A stretch of DNA of 38,105 bases, taken from NCBI GenBank assembly GCA_945947575.1, contig CAMEYM010000025.1:1-38105 (forward strand). The letters run 5' to 3'. Shown here in pieces: positions 17,319 through 24,571 of this stretch; position 1 is the stretch's first letter, and each line of letters begins with the position of its first letter. The notes under the pieces were generated by a model, which saw only the letters and a list, made by a program, of their open reading frames with translations, was not told the DNA's origin and did not search any database. The stretch is from Rhizobium sp. Q54. Lineage in GTDB: Bacteria; Pseudomonadota; Alphaproteobacteria; UBA2966; CAIVPW01. The position numbers and the translations under genes were made by a program.

Positions 17319-17340
17319 CTGGCCACACCCTGGCCACAGT
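17319..17340 (+). repeat. Left integrase arm-type repeat pair
   Basis: Two copies of CTGGCCACA stand in tandem with a 12-bp period, 70 bp inside attL and just upstream of the integrase gene. A near copy (18 of 22 bases) occurs in the same orientation at 22733-22754 near the right end. This is the arrangement expected of arm sites bound by a tyrosine integrase N-terminal domain. Confidence 0.6.
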
Positions 17341-17350
17341 CAGGGGCGCT

Positions 17351-18331
17351 ATGGCGAACATACGGAAGCATCGGAACAAGTGGCAGGTCCAGGTCCGGAG
17401 GCAAGGTCATCACCTAACCCGCTCGTTTGCGTCCAAGGGCGATGCCGAGGCGTGGGCGCGCCTCCAAGAGACAAAGATTGATCGGGCGGACCTACCCCCG
17501 GACCGGCGGACTCTGCGGGGGCAAACCCTCGGCGATCTCCTTCGACGCTACGCTGCGGAGGTTACACCCGGCAAACGGTCGGCCCGACATGAGCGGAACC
17601 GGATCGACCGACTGGCACGGGCAAGCATCGCCGCGACCCCGTTGGAACACCTAAGGCCATCGCACCTGTCGGACTTCCGCGACGAGCGGCTGAAGTCGGT
17701 AGGCCCCCAAGCCGTGTTGCACGACCTCAACCTCATTGGTCATGTCCTGCGGACCGCCATCCAGGAGTGGGGCGTGGCGCTCAAGGACAACCCCATGGCG
17801 CAGGTCAGGAAGCCACGCATGCCTCGGGCCCGGGATCGGCGCCTTGAGCGTGGCGAGCTTGAGAGGTTGCTTGCTTGCGCGAGCGGCGACCCCCATCCGC
17901 AGTACTTGCCGCGCTTGATCGCCCTGGCGGTGGAAACCGGCATGCGCAAATCCGAACTCCTGGCCCTCCAGTGGGACGACGTGGACTTCGAAGCCCGCTT
18001 GGCCCGCATTAGCGTTTCGAAGAACGGCCTCCCTCGCAGCGTTCCCCTTAGCACCAGGGCGGCAGACGCTATCAAGGCCCAGGCCCAGGGCGCCCGGCGC
18101 ATCTTCCCCGTTTCGGTGGCCGCGCTTCGGTTTCACTGGGACCGGCTGCTCGCGCAGTTGGGGGTTCGGAACCTGCACTTCCACGACCTACGGCACGAGG
18201 CCGTCAGCCGCCTGTTCGAACGTGGGCTTTCGGTGCCCGAGGTTGCGCTGGTCAGCGGCCACAAGGACCCCCGGCAACTGTTCCGGTACACCCATCCCCG
18301 GGCGGAGGACATAGCGCGGCGGCTGCCCTAG
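17351..18331 (+). CDS. int: Tyrosine recombinase (integrase) of the element
   Basis: This 326-residue phage-type integrase has an N-terminal arm-binding region (RKHRNKWQVQVRRQG), a SAM-like core-binding domain (about 55-150) and a catalytic domain from about 160. All catalytic residues are present: Arg199 (TGMRKSELLAL), Lys224 (SVSKNGLPRS), His278 and Arg281 (HFHDLRHEA), His304 (SGHKD) and nucleophile Tyr313 (LFRYTHPRAEDIA). It is therefore probably active. It sits next to attL and points into the element, the usual arrangement. I infer that it acts on the tRNA-Gly repeat. Confidence 0.95.
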   Translation: MANIRKHRNKWQVQVRRQGHHLTRSFASKGDAEAWARLQETKIDRADLPPDRRTLRGQTLGDLLRRYAAEVTPGKRSARHERNRIDRLARASIAATPLEHLRPSHLSDFRDERLKSVGPQAVLHDLNLIGHVLRTAIQEWGVALKDNPMAQVRKPRMPRARDRRLERGELERLLACASGDPHPQYLPRLIALAVETGMRKSELLALQWDDVDFEARLARISVSKNGLPRSVPLSTRAADAIKAQAQGARRIFPVSVAALRFHWDRLLAQLGVRNLHFHDLRHEAVSRLFERGLSVPEVALVSGHKDPRQLFRYTHPRAEDIARRLP

Positions 18332-18363
18332 CCACAGGGCGAGGTTGACGCTAGGAGGGGGGC

Positions 18364-19128
18364 ATGCCTCGCCCCAAGTCAGTCATCGGTTGGGTCGCCG
18401 TCACCCCAGCCAACGTAATCCTCGACCCTGTGGATGAGGCGGCGATCGTTGTGGGCATCGAGACTGCGCGAGGTGCTGCCGTAGATTTGCGACAGCGGTC
18501 CGACCTACTCGACAGCGTGCGCACCGCCATCGCGGACTATCGTGCCGAAATCCGCAACTACGCGGAGGGGCCGACCCAAGGCCAAGTCCGGCAAAGCCTT
18601 GCCCGTATATCCGCTGCCCCCGCCAACCGCCAATACGCACAGCGATTGCGTGGCGTTGACGAGTTTACGCGGGTTCACTTGACGCGCCTCGGCATAGACG
18701 CCACCCACCTCGACGCATTGGCTCAGGAGACCGAGCAACTGGCGGACAGACAAGATCGCTTGACGGGCGCAGCCGCCCAGATCATCCGGGCTCTCGACGC
18801 AGGCCAGGGACCGTCCCTCGCTGACGTGCTCGCAACGCCGTTTGACCTCGTGGGGCAGGTCCCAGGTGAAAGCCGCCACCCTCGCCTCGGTTTCATCGCG
18901 CGCATGGCGGAGGTCTTTGTGGAGTTCACAGGAGCCGCGCCTTCTTGCAGCTACGACCGACTTGGCGACGGCGAGTATTCGGGCAACTTCCTGTCGTTCG
19001 CGGTGGCCTGCAACGTCGCAGCGACACGGGACCAGCCACAGTCTTTCGGGCAGCAGGTGAGCGAGGGGCTCACCGAATGGCGAAAAGGCGCCCGCGAGCG
19101 CGCGAAGGACGAGGCAACACTGCGGTAG
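18364..19128 (+). CDS. Unknown protein of the element, integrase-linked type
   Basis: A strong ribosome-binding site (AGGAGGGG, 18353-18360) precedes ATG 18364, 33 bp after the integrase. The 254-residue protein is soluble and mostly helical. The part at about 175-215 (GFIARMAEVFVEFTGAAP, then GEYSGNFLSFAVACNVA) resembles the C-terminal pattern of many uncharacterised proteins encoded beside integrases in alphaproteobacterial islands. No catalytic motif is visible. The role is unknown. Confidence 0.7.
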   Translation: MPRPKSVIGWVAVTPANVILDPVDEAAIVVGIETARGAAVDLRQRSDLLDSVRTAIADYRAEIRNYAEGPTQGQVRQSLARISAAPANRQYAQRLRGVDEFTRVHLTRLGIDATHLDALAQETEQLADRQDRLTGAAAQIIRALDAGQGPSLADVLATPFDLVGQVPGESRHPRLGFIARMAEVFVEFTGAAPSCSYDRLGDGEYSGNFLSFAVACNVAATRDQPQSFGQQVSEGLTEWRKGARERAKDEATLR

Positions 19129-19242
19129 GAGCGTCGAGGAACAGGCGATGTTCCGTGACGTTCCTGGGACCGGTTTCGCCCACGGGGATATTTGACACGA
19201 CATCGGCGCCGTGGTGCGCCCGTACCAAGTGTGTAGTGTCCC

Positions 19243-20373
19243 ATGAAAAACGACGATAATCGCTCAGACCATCCCGACCAGAACCAACATCCCGAACAGA
19301 AGCCAGACGCCAAACAGAACCGCTGGCAGGAACCCACCGGTCCAGAACCCTGGCCTCAAGCGGTGAACGGCTGTGAGGTCGCAGACGACATCGCTGCCTC
19401 GATTTCCCGCCACTTGATCTTGAAGTCCGGCGCTCCCGAGGTCGTCGCCCTCTGGGTGATGGCAGCGCACGCGTACAACTCGTTCGACGTCAGTCCGCGC
19501 TTGGCGTTCCTGTCGCCCATGCCGGAGTGCGGAAAGACCACAGCCCTCTCGATCGTTCGCCAACTAGTGCCGCGCGCACTCATGACGAGCAACGTGACCC
19601 CGGCAGTCATCTTCCGCATCATCGAGAAGTGTTGTCCTACCCTCCTAATCGATGAGGCAGACACGTTCTTCACCAACAACGAGGAACTGCGCGGCATCCT
19701 CAACTCCGGTCACACGCGGGCGGGAGCGATTGTCGTCCGGTGCGAGGGCGATGACTACAATCCGCGCGGGTACTCGACCTGGGCACCGATGGTGATCGCA
19801 AAGATTGGCTCGCTGCCGTCCACGCTTCATGGCCGCTCGTTCGTCATTCCCATGCAGCGCAAGCGCCGTGGTGAGCGGATCGAGCCCTTCCGCCCAGAAC
19901 GCGACAACCGCGTAGCCGTGCTCGGGCGCAGATCGGCGCGTTGGGCAGTTGATCATGCTCGCGAACTCGCCAATGCGGAACCGTCGATCCCGTCGGCCCT
20001 CCGCAATCGCGCAGCGGACAATGCCTTCCCGCTGTTGGCAGTTGCGGACGCACTTGGTGGACATTGGCCGGAGACAGCGCGGCGATGGTTGCCGGAGTTC
20101 CTGAGCGACGATGCCGACGACGCGTTCTTGCCCGACGTGCGCGCAGCTTTGGCGACGCTGCCCGATGATGGCCAGGACTTCGTGCCCTCTAGCGCGCTCG
20201 CGGGCGCCCTCTCAAAGATGGAGGATCGGACCTGGGGTCAACTGACGGCGGCGGCGATAGCGTCGAAGCTCAGGCCGTATGGGATCGCGCCCAAAGCCCA
20301 GCGCAAGGGCGAGGATGTGTTGCGCGGTTACAAGCGCAGCGAGTTCGCTGACGTGTTCGCCCGGTATCTGTAA
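19243..20373 (+). CDS. DUF3631 P-loop protein, candidate replication ATPase of the element
   Basis: This 376-residue protein starts with a polar, Gln/Asp-rich tail (1-40). The P-loop domain follows, with Walker A SPMPECGKTT (91-100, Lys98) and Walker B LLIDEADTFF (134-143), then the DUF3631 hallmark ELRGILNSGHTRAG. The C-terminal third (GQLTAAAIASKLRPYGIAPK) looks like the winged-helix end seen in these proteins. DUF3631 domains occur in phage, plasmid and island proteins, often fused to primase-like domains; here no primase domain is present. An inverted-repeat cluster starts three bases after its stop, which suggests an origin-acting protein. No clear ribosome-binding site precedes the ATG; TTGACA occurs at 19192-19197 without a good -10. 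Confidence 0.85.
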   Translation: MKNDDNRSDHPDQNQHPEQKPDAKQNRWQEPTGPEPWPQAVNGCEVADDIAASISRHLILKSGAPEVVALWVMAAHAYNSFDVSPRLAFLSPMPECGKTTALSIVRQLVPRALMTSNVTPAVIFRIIEKCCPTLLIDEADTFFTNNEELRGILNSGHTRAGAIVVRCEGDDYNPRGYSTWAPMVIAKIGSLPSTLHGRSFVIPMQRKRRGERIEPFRPERDNRVAVLGRRSARWAVDHARELANAEPSIPSALRNRAADNAFPLLAVADALGGHWPETARRWLPEFLSDDADDAFLPDVRAALATLPDDGQDFVPSSALAGALSKMEDRTWGQLTAAAIASKLRPYGIAPKAQRKGEDVLRGYKRSEFADVFARYL

Positions 20374-20375
20374 GA

Positions 20376-20499
20376 GGTCGCAACACCGCTACAGTCCAGT
20401 ATTTCTGCGGGTTTCCGGACGATCCGGGTCGCAACATTGTTGCACCCTGGACTCATTAGAGAAGGGCAGCTTTCCTGGACTTGTAGCGTTGTTGCGGTC
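20376..20499. repeat. Ordered iteron-like inverted-repeat cluster, candidate origin
   Basis: Four 10-mers related to GGTCGCAACA occur: forward at 20376-20385 and 20427-20436 (identical), reverse at 20438-20447 and 20490-20499. The outer pair extends to 24-25 bp arms with about 21 matches that also share GTCCAG. The inner pair forms GCAACA-T-TGTTGC. The order is two forward then two reverse, with two-fold symmetry. It lies directly after the DUF3631 gene in a 206-bp gene-free gap. No T-run follows, so a terminator is unlikely. Confidence 0.6.
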
Positions 20500-20579
20500 T
20501 CGCCCCCCTGGGCGCCGCAAAGTTGGCGAAGTCCGCGCTTAGCTTTCATCCAGGCGACACAATTCGACGGCGGATGTGA

Positions 20580-20846
20580 ATGGAACGAATTCGATGTTCC
20601 TGCGGAACGATCAACCGAGTGCCGGTGGGCCGCGCGGGTCGGCCGCTTTGCGGTAAGTGCAAGCAGCTCCTTCCCAACCAGGTTCCGGCCGACCACGACG
20701 TCGGCGAGGAAATGGCCCGCATCATGGCCGAGGACCTAAGGCCACACGAGCCCAAGTTAGTGGATCGGATTGTGGGTGCCGCCTTTGCCCCCCCTGCGCA
20801 AAGTTGTTGGTTCTGCCGAGCAGGTCCTCGCTGCGACGAACCTTAG
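20580..20846 (+). CDS. Small zinc-finger protein of the element
   Basis: This 88-residue protein has an N-terminal zinc-ribbon-like half, CSCGTINRVP (Cys6, Cys8) and LCGKCKQLLP (Cys24, Cys27), which resembles the N-terminal zinc finger of thioredoxin 2. There is no thioredoxin domain. A second Cys group (CWFC and a later Cys) lies at the C-terminus. The C-terminal 25 codons overlap the next gene in another frame. A regulatory or DNA-binding role is possible but not shown. Confidence 0.55.
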   Translation: MERIRCSCGTINRVPVGRAGRPLCGKCKQLLPNQVPADHDVGEEMARIMAEDLRPHEPKLVDRIVGAAFAPPAQSCWFCRAGPRCDEP

Positions 20847-21444
20847 GCGCTGGATCGCCTACAAGAATGGTTCGCTGCCGGTCCAATTGATCGCTCAGCA
20901 GATCGAAATCGAAATCGGCGATAGTCGAGGCTATCGCCACAGCGAGTCGTTTCGCGGCACCTTATCTCTGACGCCATTTGGTGAAGCAGACGAGTTTTAC
21001 AGGGACGAACGCGCACGACTTGAGCGAAGCATCGAACTTGATGATGCTCACCAAACGGCAACCATTCCCTTGAGCGTCCGACTCTGGTTGGGCACCGGCC
21101 AGGTTCTCACGTCCCGACGGTGGATGACCGTCCTCCGCGAGGGGCGGTACCCCACGACCCTCCCTCGTGACCTTTGGGACCTTGTTCTTGGCCCCTGGCT
21201 ATTGCGCGCGGAAGGCAAAGACCCAAGCCACACTCCGGAAGGGCACGGCGGCCATGGAGTACCGGACGGCTGGGAACACAGGCAGGCCTGTGCGCTTATG
21301 CGCCAGCCACCATCATTCTACAGAAACGCGCTCGACTCAGTATCCGGAGGAACCAATTGGCACGACGCTACCTACATGATGGTCCGAGTTACCAATCCGC
21401 CTCCACTGCCGACCTGGAAGGACGAGGCGGACGAATGTCACTAA
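20770..21444 (+). CDS. Unknown protein of the element
   Basis: The open frame is 224 codons from a GTG at 20770, inside the previous gene; no better start or ribosome-binding site is visible. The readable body starts near LRRWIAYKNGSLPVQLIAQQ and contains SFRGTLSLTPFGEADEF and SVRLWLGTGQVLTSRRWM. No membrane segment, signal or known motif is seen. The overlap in a +1 phase means that a single-base error could have split one longer zinc-finger protein into two. The function is unknown. Confidence 0.5.
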   Translation: MWVPPLPPLRKVVGSAEQVLAATNLRRWIAYKNGSLPVQLIAQQIEIEIGDSRGYRHSESFRGTLSLTPFGEADEFYRDERARLERSIELDDAHQTATIPLSVRLWLGTGQVLTSRRWMTVLREGRYPTTLPRDLWDLVLGPWLLRAEGKDPSHTPEGHGGHGVPDGWEHRQACALMRQPPSFYRNALDSVSGGTNWHDATYMMVRVTNPPPLPTWKDEADECH

Positions 21445-21472
21445 GAGCCGGATCGTGGTGAGGGGAGCGCGA

Positions 21473-21898
21473 TCAACGGCCCCTGAGCCCCGCGATACGG
21501 GCCAACCGCTCTATGGAGCCCAGCACATCGTTGGGGTCAACGAATTGGTTGTTCATTCGCAAGTCGGTCTTTGTCTCGACTTTGTTTGTGTATGCGCCAA
21601 TGGTGCGGCCCATTAGGTCGAGCGCACCCTTCACGGCCCCGTACGAGCCATTTGCGAAGGCCTCATCCCGTAAGCGGCGCAGGTCAGCTATCAACTCGTC
21701 CAACGAAATTTGGTTTCGCTCAGCCGCCGCGCGCTGCAACTGCGCCACCCTGGCTCGCACATCAGGTTTCCTCAGGTTCTCGTAGCCGATCTGGGCAGCG
21801 GTCCGTGCACTGTAGCCAGAGCGAATAGCCGCCTGTGTCGCGTTGAGATCGAGCAAGTACTCATCACAGAACTTGGCCTGTTTGTTCGTCATCTTCAT
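21473..21898 (-). CDS. terS: Terminase small subunit (TerS), stand-alone
   Basis: This 141-residue protein of the Terminase_2 type has an N-terminal HTH region, MTNKQAKFCDEYL followed by NATQAAIRSGYSA, and the repeat-containing helical segment after NLRKPDVRARVAQ. Small terminases bind the packaging site of phage DNA and hand it to a large subunit, which is absent here. The start is ATG 21898 or ATG 21892; 39 upstream codons of the open frame lie inside the neighbour and are rejected. A TATAAT box lies 31 bp upstream. In satellites such as SaPIs a private TerS redirects helper packaging; that role is inferred here. Confidence 0.88.
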   Translation of the reverse strand: MKMTNKQAKFCDEYLLDLNATQAAIRSGYSARTAAQIGYENLRKPDVRARVAQLQRAAAERNQISLDELIADLRRLRDEAFANGSYGAVKGALDLMGRTIGAYTNKVETKTDLRMNNQFVDPNDVLGSIERLARIAGLRGR

Positions 21899-21929
21899 TT
21901 GACAATCGCAATAAATGAAACTGCGTAAT

Positions 21930-21935
21930 ATTATA
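21930..21935 (-). promoter_or_regulatory. Candidate -10 box of terS
   Basis: A perfect TATAAT on the minus strand lies directly after the stop of the zinc-ribbon gene, in the most AT-rich stretch of the window. The predicted transcription start would leave about a 25-nt leader before terS. The -35 region is poor, so an activator may be needed. Confidence 0.45.
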
Positions 21936-22571
21936 TCACAGAGGAAATGGCCACTTGAGCCTCTTGCGGCCAGCGCTCCGTTCCTTGATTTCATGTTTTT
22001 CAAGCACCGCGCCATCGGGCGACAGCAACGTCTCTATGATCGCCACCCTGACCCGGAACCCACCAGAGTCTCTGGCCGTAAAGGTGCCTCCGCAGCCTTC
22101 GTGCTCGATGTCCAGGGAGTGCGGGGTGGCAGAAACCTCGCGGGGACGTACAAATCCGACAGTCTTCGGTGATCCGCAGGTAAGGCAGCGTGCATGTGAC
22201 CCGATCGGGCGGTGCGTCGATACCTGGACCGCGCCCTCTAGCCGCTCAATTTCGGCCTGAAGGACCCGCACGTCCCACCAGTCAACTCCGGGAAGCGGGC
22301 GGCGCGATCCAAGTCCAAAAAACCCGCCCTTCAAGGTGAGGGACTTGAGGCGGCCCTTTAGCCCTTCGATCGTTCGGACCGCTTCCTCCCTAACTTCGAT
22401 TGGGGGTGCCTCGATCACCTCGATACCCCGACAGTCGGAACACCACCCCATCCAAGGAAACGTTTGCACTCTGTCGCCGTTGGGGAGGACGTACCGCACC
22501 ACGCCAATCCCCAAGTCCGACGCGCGAATGTCGCAGTTCGTGCACTCGATATTGCAGAAGGTGATCGACAC
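21936..22571 (-). CDS. Zinc-ribbon protein of unknown function in the element
   Basis: This 211-residue protein has an N-terminal zinc ribbon with Cys10-x2-Cys13 and Cys44-x2-Cys47 (MGWCSDCRG). A central linker with a helical segment (VLQAEIERLEGAV) leads to a second cysteine group, Cys129-x2-Cys132 (RCLTCGSPK) with HEGCGG at 157-162. The opening (MSITFCNIECTNCD) resembles scattered bacterial hypothetical proteins of unknown role. It is upstream of terS on the same strand and is the rightmost gene of the element. It may act in host takeover or defence, but nothing in the sequence proves this. Confidence 0.7.
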   Translation of the reverse strand: MSITFCNIECTNCDIRASDLGIGVVRYVLPNGDRVQTFPWMGWCSDCRGIEVIEAPPIEVREEAVRTIEGLKGRLKSLTLKGGFFGLGSRRPLPGVDWWDVRVLQAEIERLEGAVQVSTHRPIGSHARCLTCGSPKTVGFVRPREVSATPHSLDIEHEGCGGTFTARDSGGFRVRVAIIETLLSPDGAVLEKHEIKERSAGRKRLKWPFPL

Positions 22572-22842
22572 GCCGATACCGGTCCGACTTTTCTATAGCG
22601 AAATTTTGGGGGCCGATTTCTGAACGCGTAGGCAAGGGTCTGTTTTCCCTCCCCGGGGGGACCCCACCCCGTACCTCACTTGGAGAGCGGGCAATCGTTC
22701 ATTTGTGGTTGCCGTTCTCGGCCCACTGCTCTCCGGCCACAAACTGGCCACACTGAGCGGCCAAGGTTGCGCGTTCGGCGGCTCGACCGCCGTTACCGTG
22801 GTGGGGCTAACGCACTGATACGGAAAGGTTCGTTGTTCGGAC
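22572..22842. other. Right end of the element, gene-free
   Basis: No coding frame is supported here. The stretch holds the right arm-type repeat pair (22733-22754) and the hairpin CGGCGG/CCGCCG near 22780. It is the non-coding attP side of the element. Confidence 0.5.
22733..22754 (+). repeat. Right integrase arm-type repeat pair
   Basis: It matches 18 of 22 bases of 17319-17340 in the same orientation and repeats CTGGCCACA-like units with a 12-bp period. It lies 88 bp inside attR, so the circular form would have arm sites on both sides of the core. Confidence 0.6.
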
Positions 22843-22905
22843 GTTGGAGCGGGTGAAGGGAATCGAACCCTCGTCGTAAGCTTGGGAAGCTTCTGCTCTG
22901 CCATT
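22843..22905 (-). repeat. attR: repeat that restores the tRNA-Gly 3' half
   Basis: It is identical to 17187-17249. The element's copy here completes the tRNA-Gly gene, whose 5' end (22906-22918) is chromosomal. Confidence 0.92.
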
Positions 22906-22918
22906 GAGCTACACCCGC
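22845..22918 (-). tRNA. tRNA-Gly, anticodon CCC
   Basis: The minus strand gives a complete 74-nt tRNA with encoded CCA. The acceptor stem pairs GCGGGTG with CACCCGC, the D arm is GCTC...GAGC, the anticodon loop is TTCCCAA and the T loop is GGTTCGATTCC. The anticodon CCC lies at 22884-22886. One pair at the base of the anticodon stem is G-A. The gene is the integration site of the element to its left. Confidence 0.95.
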
Positions 22919-23028
22919 GCCCCGCGCCCATAATGGCCGCGCCGAACGGGCCGCGTAAAGGTGCGCCTATCCCGTCTGCCCGGGGGTCCCTAACCCGTTG
23001 GCCGGGTCCTCGGGCAATTCCTATCCCC

Positions 23029-24567
23029 ATGTACGAACTCGAACGGATCGCTCGTCCCGCCGGTGCCGCCTGCCCCCTGGGCGAGCGCTGGCCAGCGTGG
23101 CATTGGGAGAGACGGCTAGTGCGCACGGCCGACATCGAACTCGCAACCAAGGGCGCCGCCGCCGGTGCGGTCCGCGGCACCATGACCGGCCTGTGGGACC
23201 GGCGCTGGAACGCCCTGCCGGTGCCGATGTGCGCGACCGACGTGATGGGCCACATCGTCGGCTTCAACCGGCGCGCGGCCGATCTGTGGGGACGCGAGCC
23301 TGCCCTCGGCGAGTCGGCGGAACCTTTTCTCGGCCGCAAGCTGTTCGGCGCCCGCAGCGGCGGGCGCGACGAGGCGCCGGTCGATTATGTCCTGCGCACC
23401 GGCATCTCGCTGCACGGCAAGGAATCCGTGATCTTGCGCGGCGACGGCAGCCGCGCCGTCTGCATCCTGCACATCGACGCGGTCGAGAGTGACGACGGCG
23501 TACGCATCGGCGCCATCGCGTGCTTTGTCGACGTCACCGAACGCAAGCGCGCCCAGGACAAGCTCGCCGAACGCGAACTCTGGTTCCGCGAGCTGCTCGA
23601 GGCGTTGCCGACGGCGATCTACACCACCGATGCCGATGGGCGCGTCACCTTCTACAACCAGGCGGCGGTCGACTTCGCCGGACGGCGACCGGAACTCGGC
23701 AAGGACGAGTGGTGCGTGACAGCGAAGCTGTTCCATCCCGATGGCCGCCCGATGCCGCACGACGAATGTCCGATGGCTGTGGCGCTGAAGACCGGGAAGG
23801 CCGTGCGCGGCGCGCAGGCGATCGCCGAACGGCCGGACGGCTCGCGCGTGCCGTTTCAGCCCTACCCGACGCCGCTGCACGACGACGAGGGCAACCTCCT
23901 CGGTGCGGTCAACATGTTGGTCGACCTGAGCGAGCGCAAGGCGTCCGAGGCACGCCTCGAGCTGATGGCGTCCGAGGTCGATCATCGCGCCAAGAACATC
24001 CTGGCGGTGGTGCAGGCGGTGATGCGCCTGACGCGCGGCAACGACGTGGGGGAGTTCCGCAGCGCGGTGTCAGGCCGCATCGATGCCCTGGCGCGGGCGC
24101 ACGGCTCGCTCGCCAACAATCGTTGGTCGGGCGCCGATCTGCAGCAGCTGATCAACGAAGAACTCGCGGCGTTCGCCGCCGCCAGCGCGGGCCGCATTGT
24201 GGCGCGCGGGCCGCAGCTGATGCTGCTGCCTGCCGCGGCGCAGTCCGTTGGCATGGCGCTGCATGAACTTGGCACCAACGCCACCAAGTATGGCGCGCTG
24301 TCGAGTGCGCAGGGGCGGCTGCGCGTGGTCTGGTCGTTCGATGCAGGCGACGGGTTGAGCCTGCGCTGGACGGAAAGCGGCGGACCGGCGGTGCGCGCGC
24401 CCGAGCGCAGGGGCATCGGCAGCAACTTGATCGAGCGCATGATCCGCCAGCATGGCGGCACGACGCACTTCGACTGGCAACCGGACGGCCTCGTCTTCGC
24501 GATGACGCTGGCGGCAGATCAGGTGCGGGCCGGCGGCGCCGAGCCCATTCCGGCGGCGCTCGCCTGA
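23029..24567 (+). CDS. PAS-PAS sensor histidine kinase, HWE/HisKA_2 type
   Basis: This cytoplasmic kinase of about 512 residues has no membrane helix. A first PAS domain (PVPMCATDVMGHIVGFNRRA) ends in GAIACFVDVTERKRA, and a second (ALPTAIYTTDADGRVTFYNQ) ends in LVDLSERKASEARL. The phosphoacceptor box EVDHRAKNILAVVQAV has His319. The HATPase has the N-box MALHELGTNATKYGALS and the late motif GIGSNLIERMIRQHGG. This is the HWE/LovK-like class common in alphaproteobacteria. ATG 23029 is a working choice; a GTG near 23118 is possible, and the frame upstream overlaps the tRNA gene. A convergent response regulator gene ends five bases away. The signal is unknown. Confidence 0.88.
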   Translation: MYELERIARPAGAACPLGERWPAWHWERRLVRTADIELATKGAAAGAVRGTMTGLWDRRWNALPVPMCATDVMGHIVGFNRRAADLWGREPALGESAEPFLGRKLFGARSGGRDEAPVDYVLRTGISLHGKESVILRGDGSRAVCILHIDAVESDDGVRIGAIACFVDVTERKRAQDKLAERELWFRELLEALPTAIYTTDADGRVTFYNQAAVDFAGRRPELGKDEWCVTAKLFHPDGRPMPHDECPMAVALKTGKAVRGAQAIAERPDGSRVPFQPYPTPLHDDEGNLLGAVNMLVDLSERKASEARLELMASEVDHRAKNILAVVQAVMRLTRGNDVGEFRSAVSGRIDALARAHGSLANNRWSGADLQQLINEELAAFAAASAGRIVARGPQLMLLPAAAQSVGMALHELGTNATKYGALSSAQGRLRVVWSFDAGDGLSLRWTESGGPAVRAPERRGIGSNLIERMIRQHGGTTHFDWQPDGLVFAMTLAADQVRAGGAEPIPAALA

Positions 24568-24571
24568 CGTC

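Larger units (their letters stand above)
17187..22905. mobile_element. tRNA-Gly(CCC)-integrated element, candidate minimal phage satellite
   Basis: A 63-bp perfect direct repeat (17187-17249 and 22843-22905) flanks 5.66 kb. The repeat is the 3' part of a tRNA-Gly gene; the copy at the right completes the functional tRNA. The contents are a complete tyrosine integrase, an unknown gene typical of integrase neighbours, a DUF3631 P-loop protein, an ordered inverted-repeat cluster, a zinc-finger gene overlapping an unknown gene, a terminase small subunit and a zinc-ribbon gene. There are no structural, portal or large-terminase genes. Base composition is less GC-rich than the flanks, most clearly at 21500-22000. 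A satellite using a helper phage is the best reading; a decayed prophage is the alternative. Confidence 0.85.

Noticed and set aside
19192-19197. TTGACA as a promoter for the DUF3631 gene
   Set aside because: No -10 box lies at an acceptable distance, so it was not listed as a feature.
22882-23028. N-terminal extension of the histidine kinase frame
   Set aside because: It would overlap the tRNA-Gly gene and carries no PAS or other domain content.
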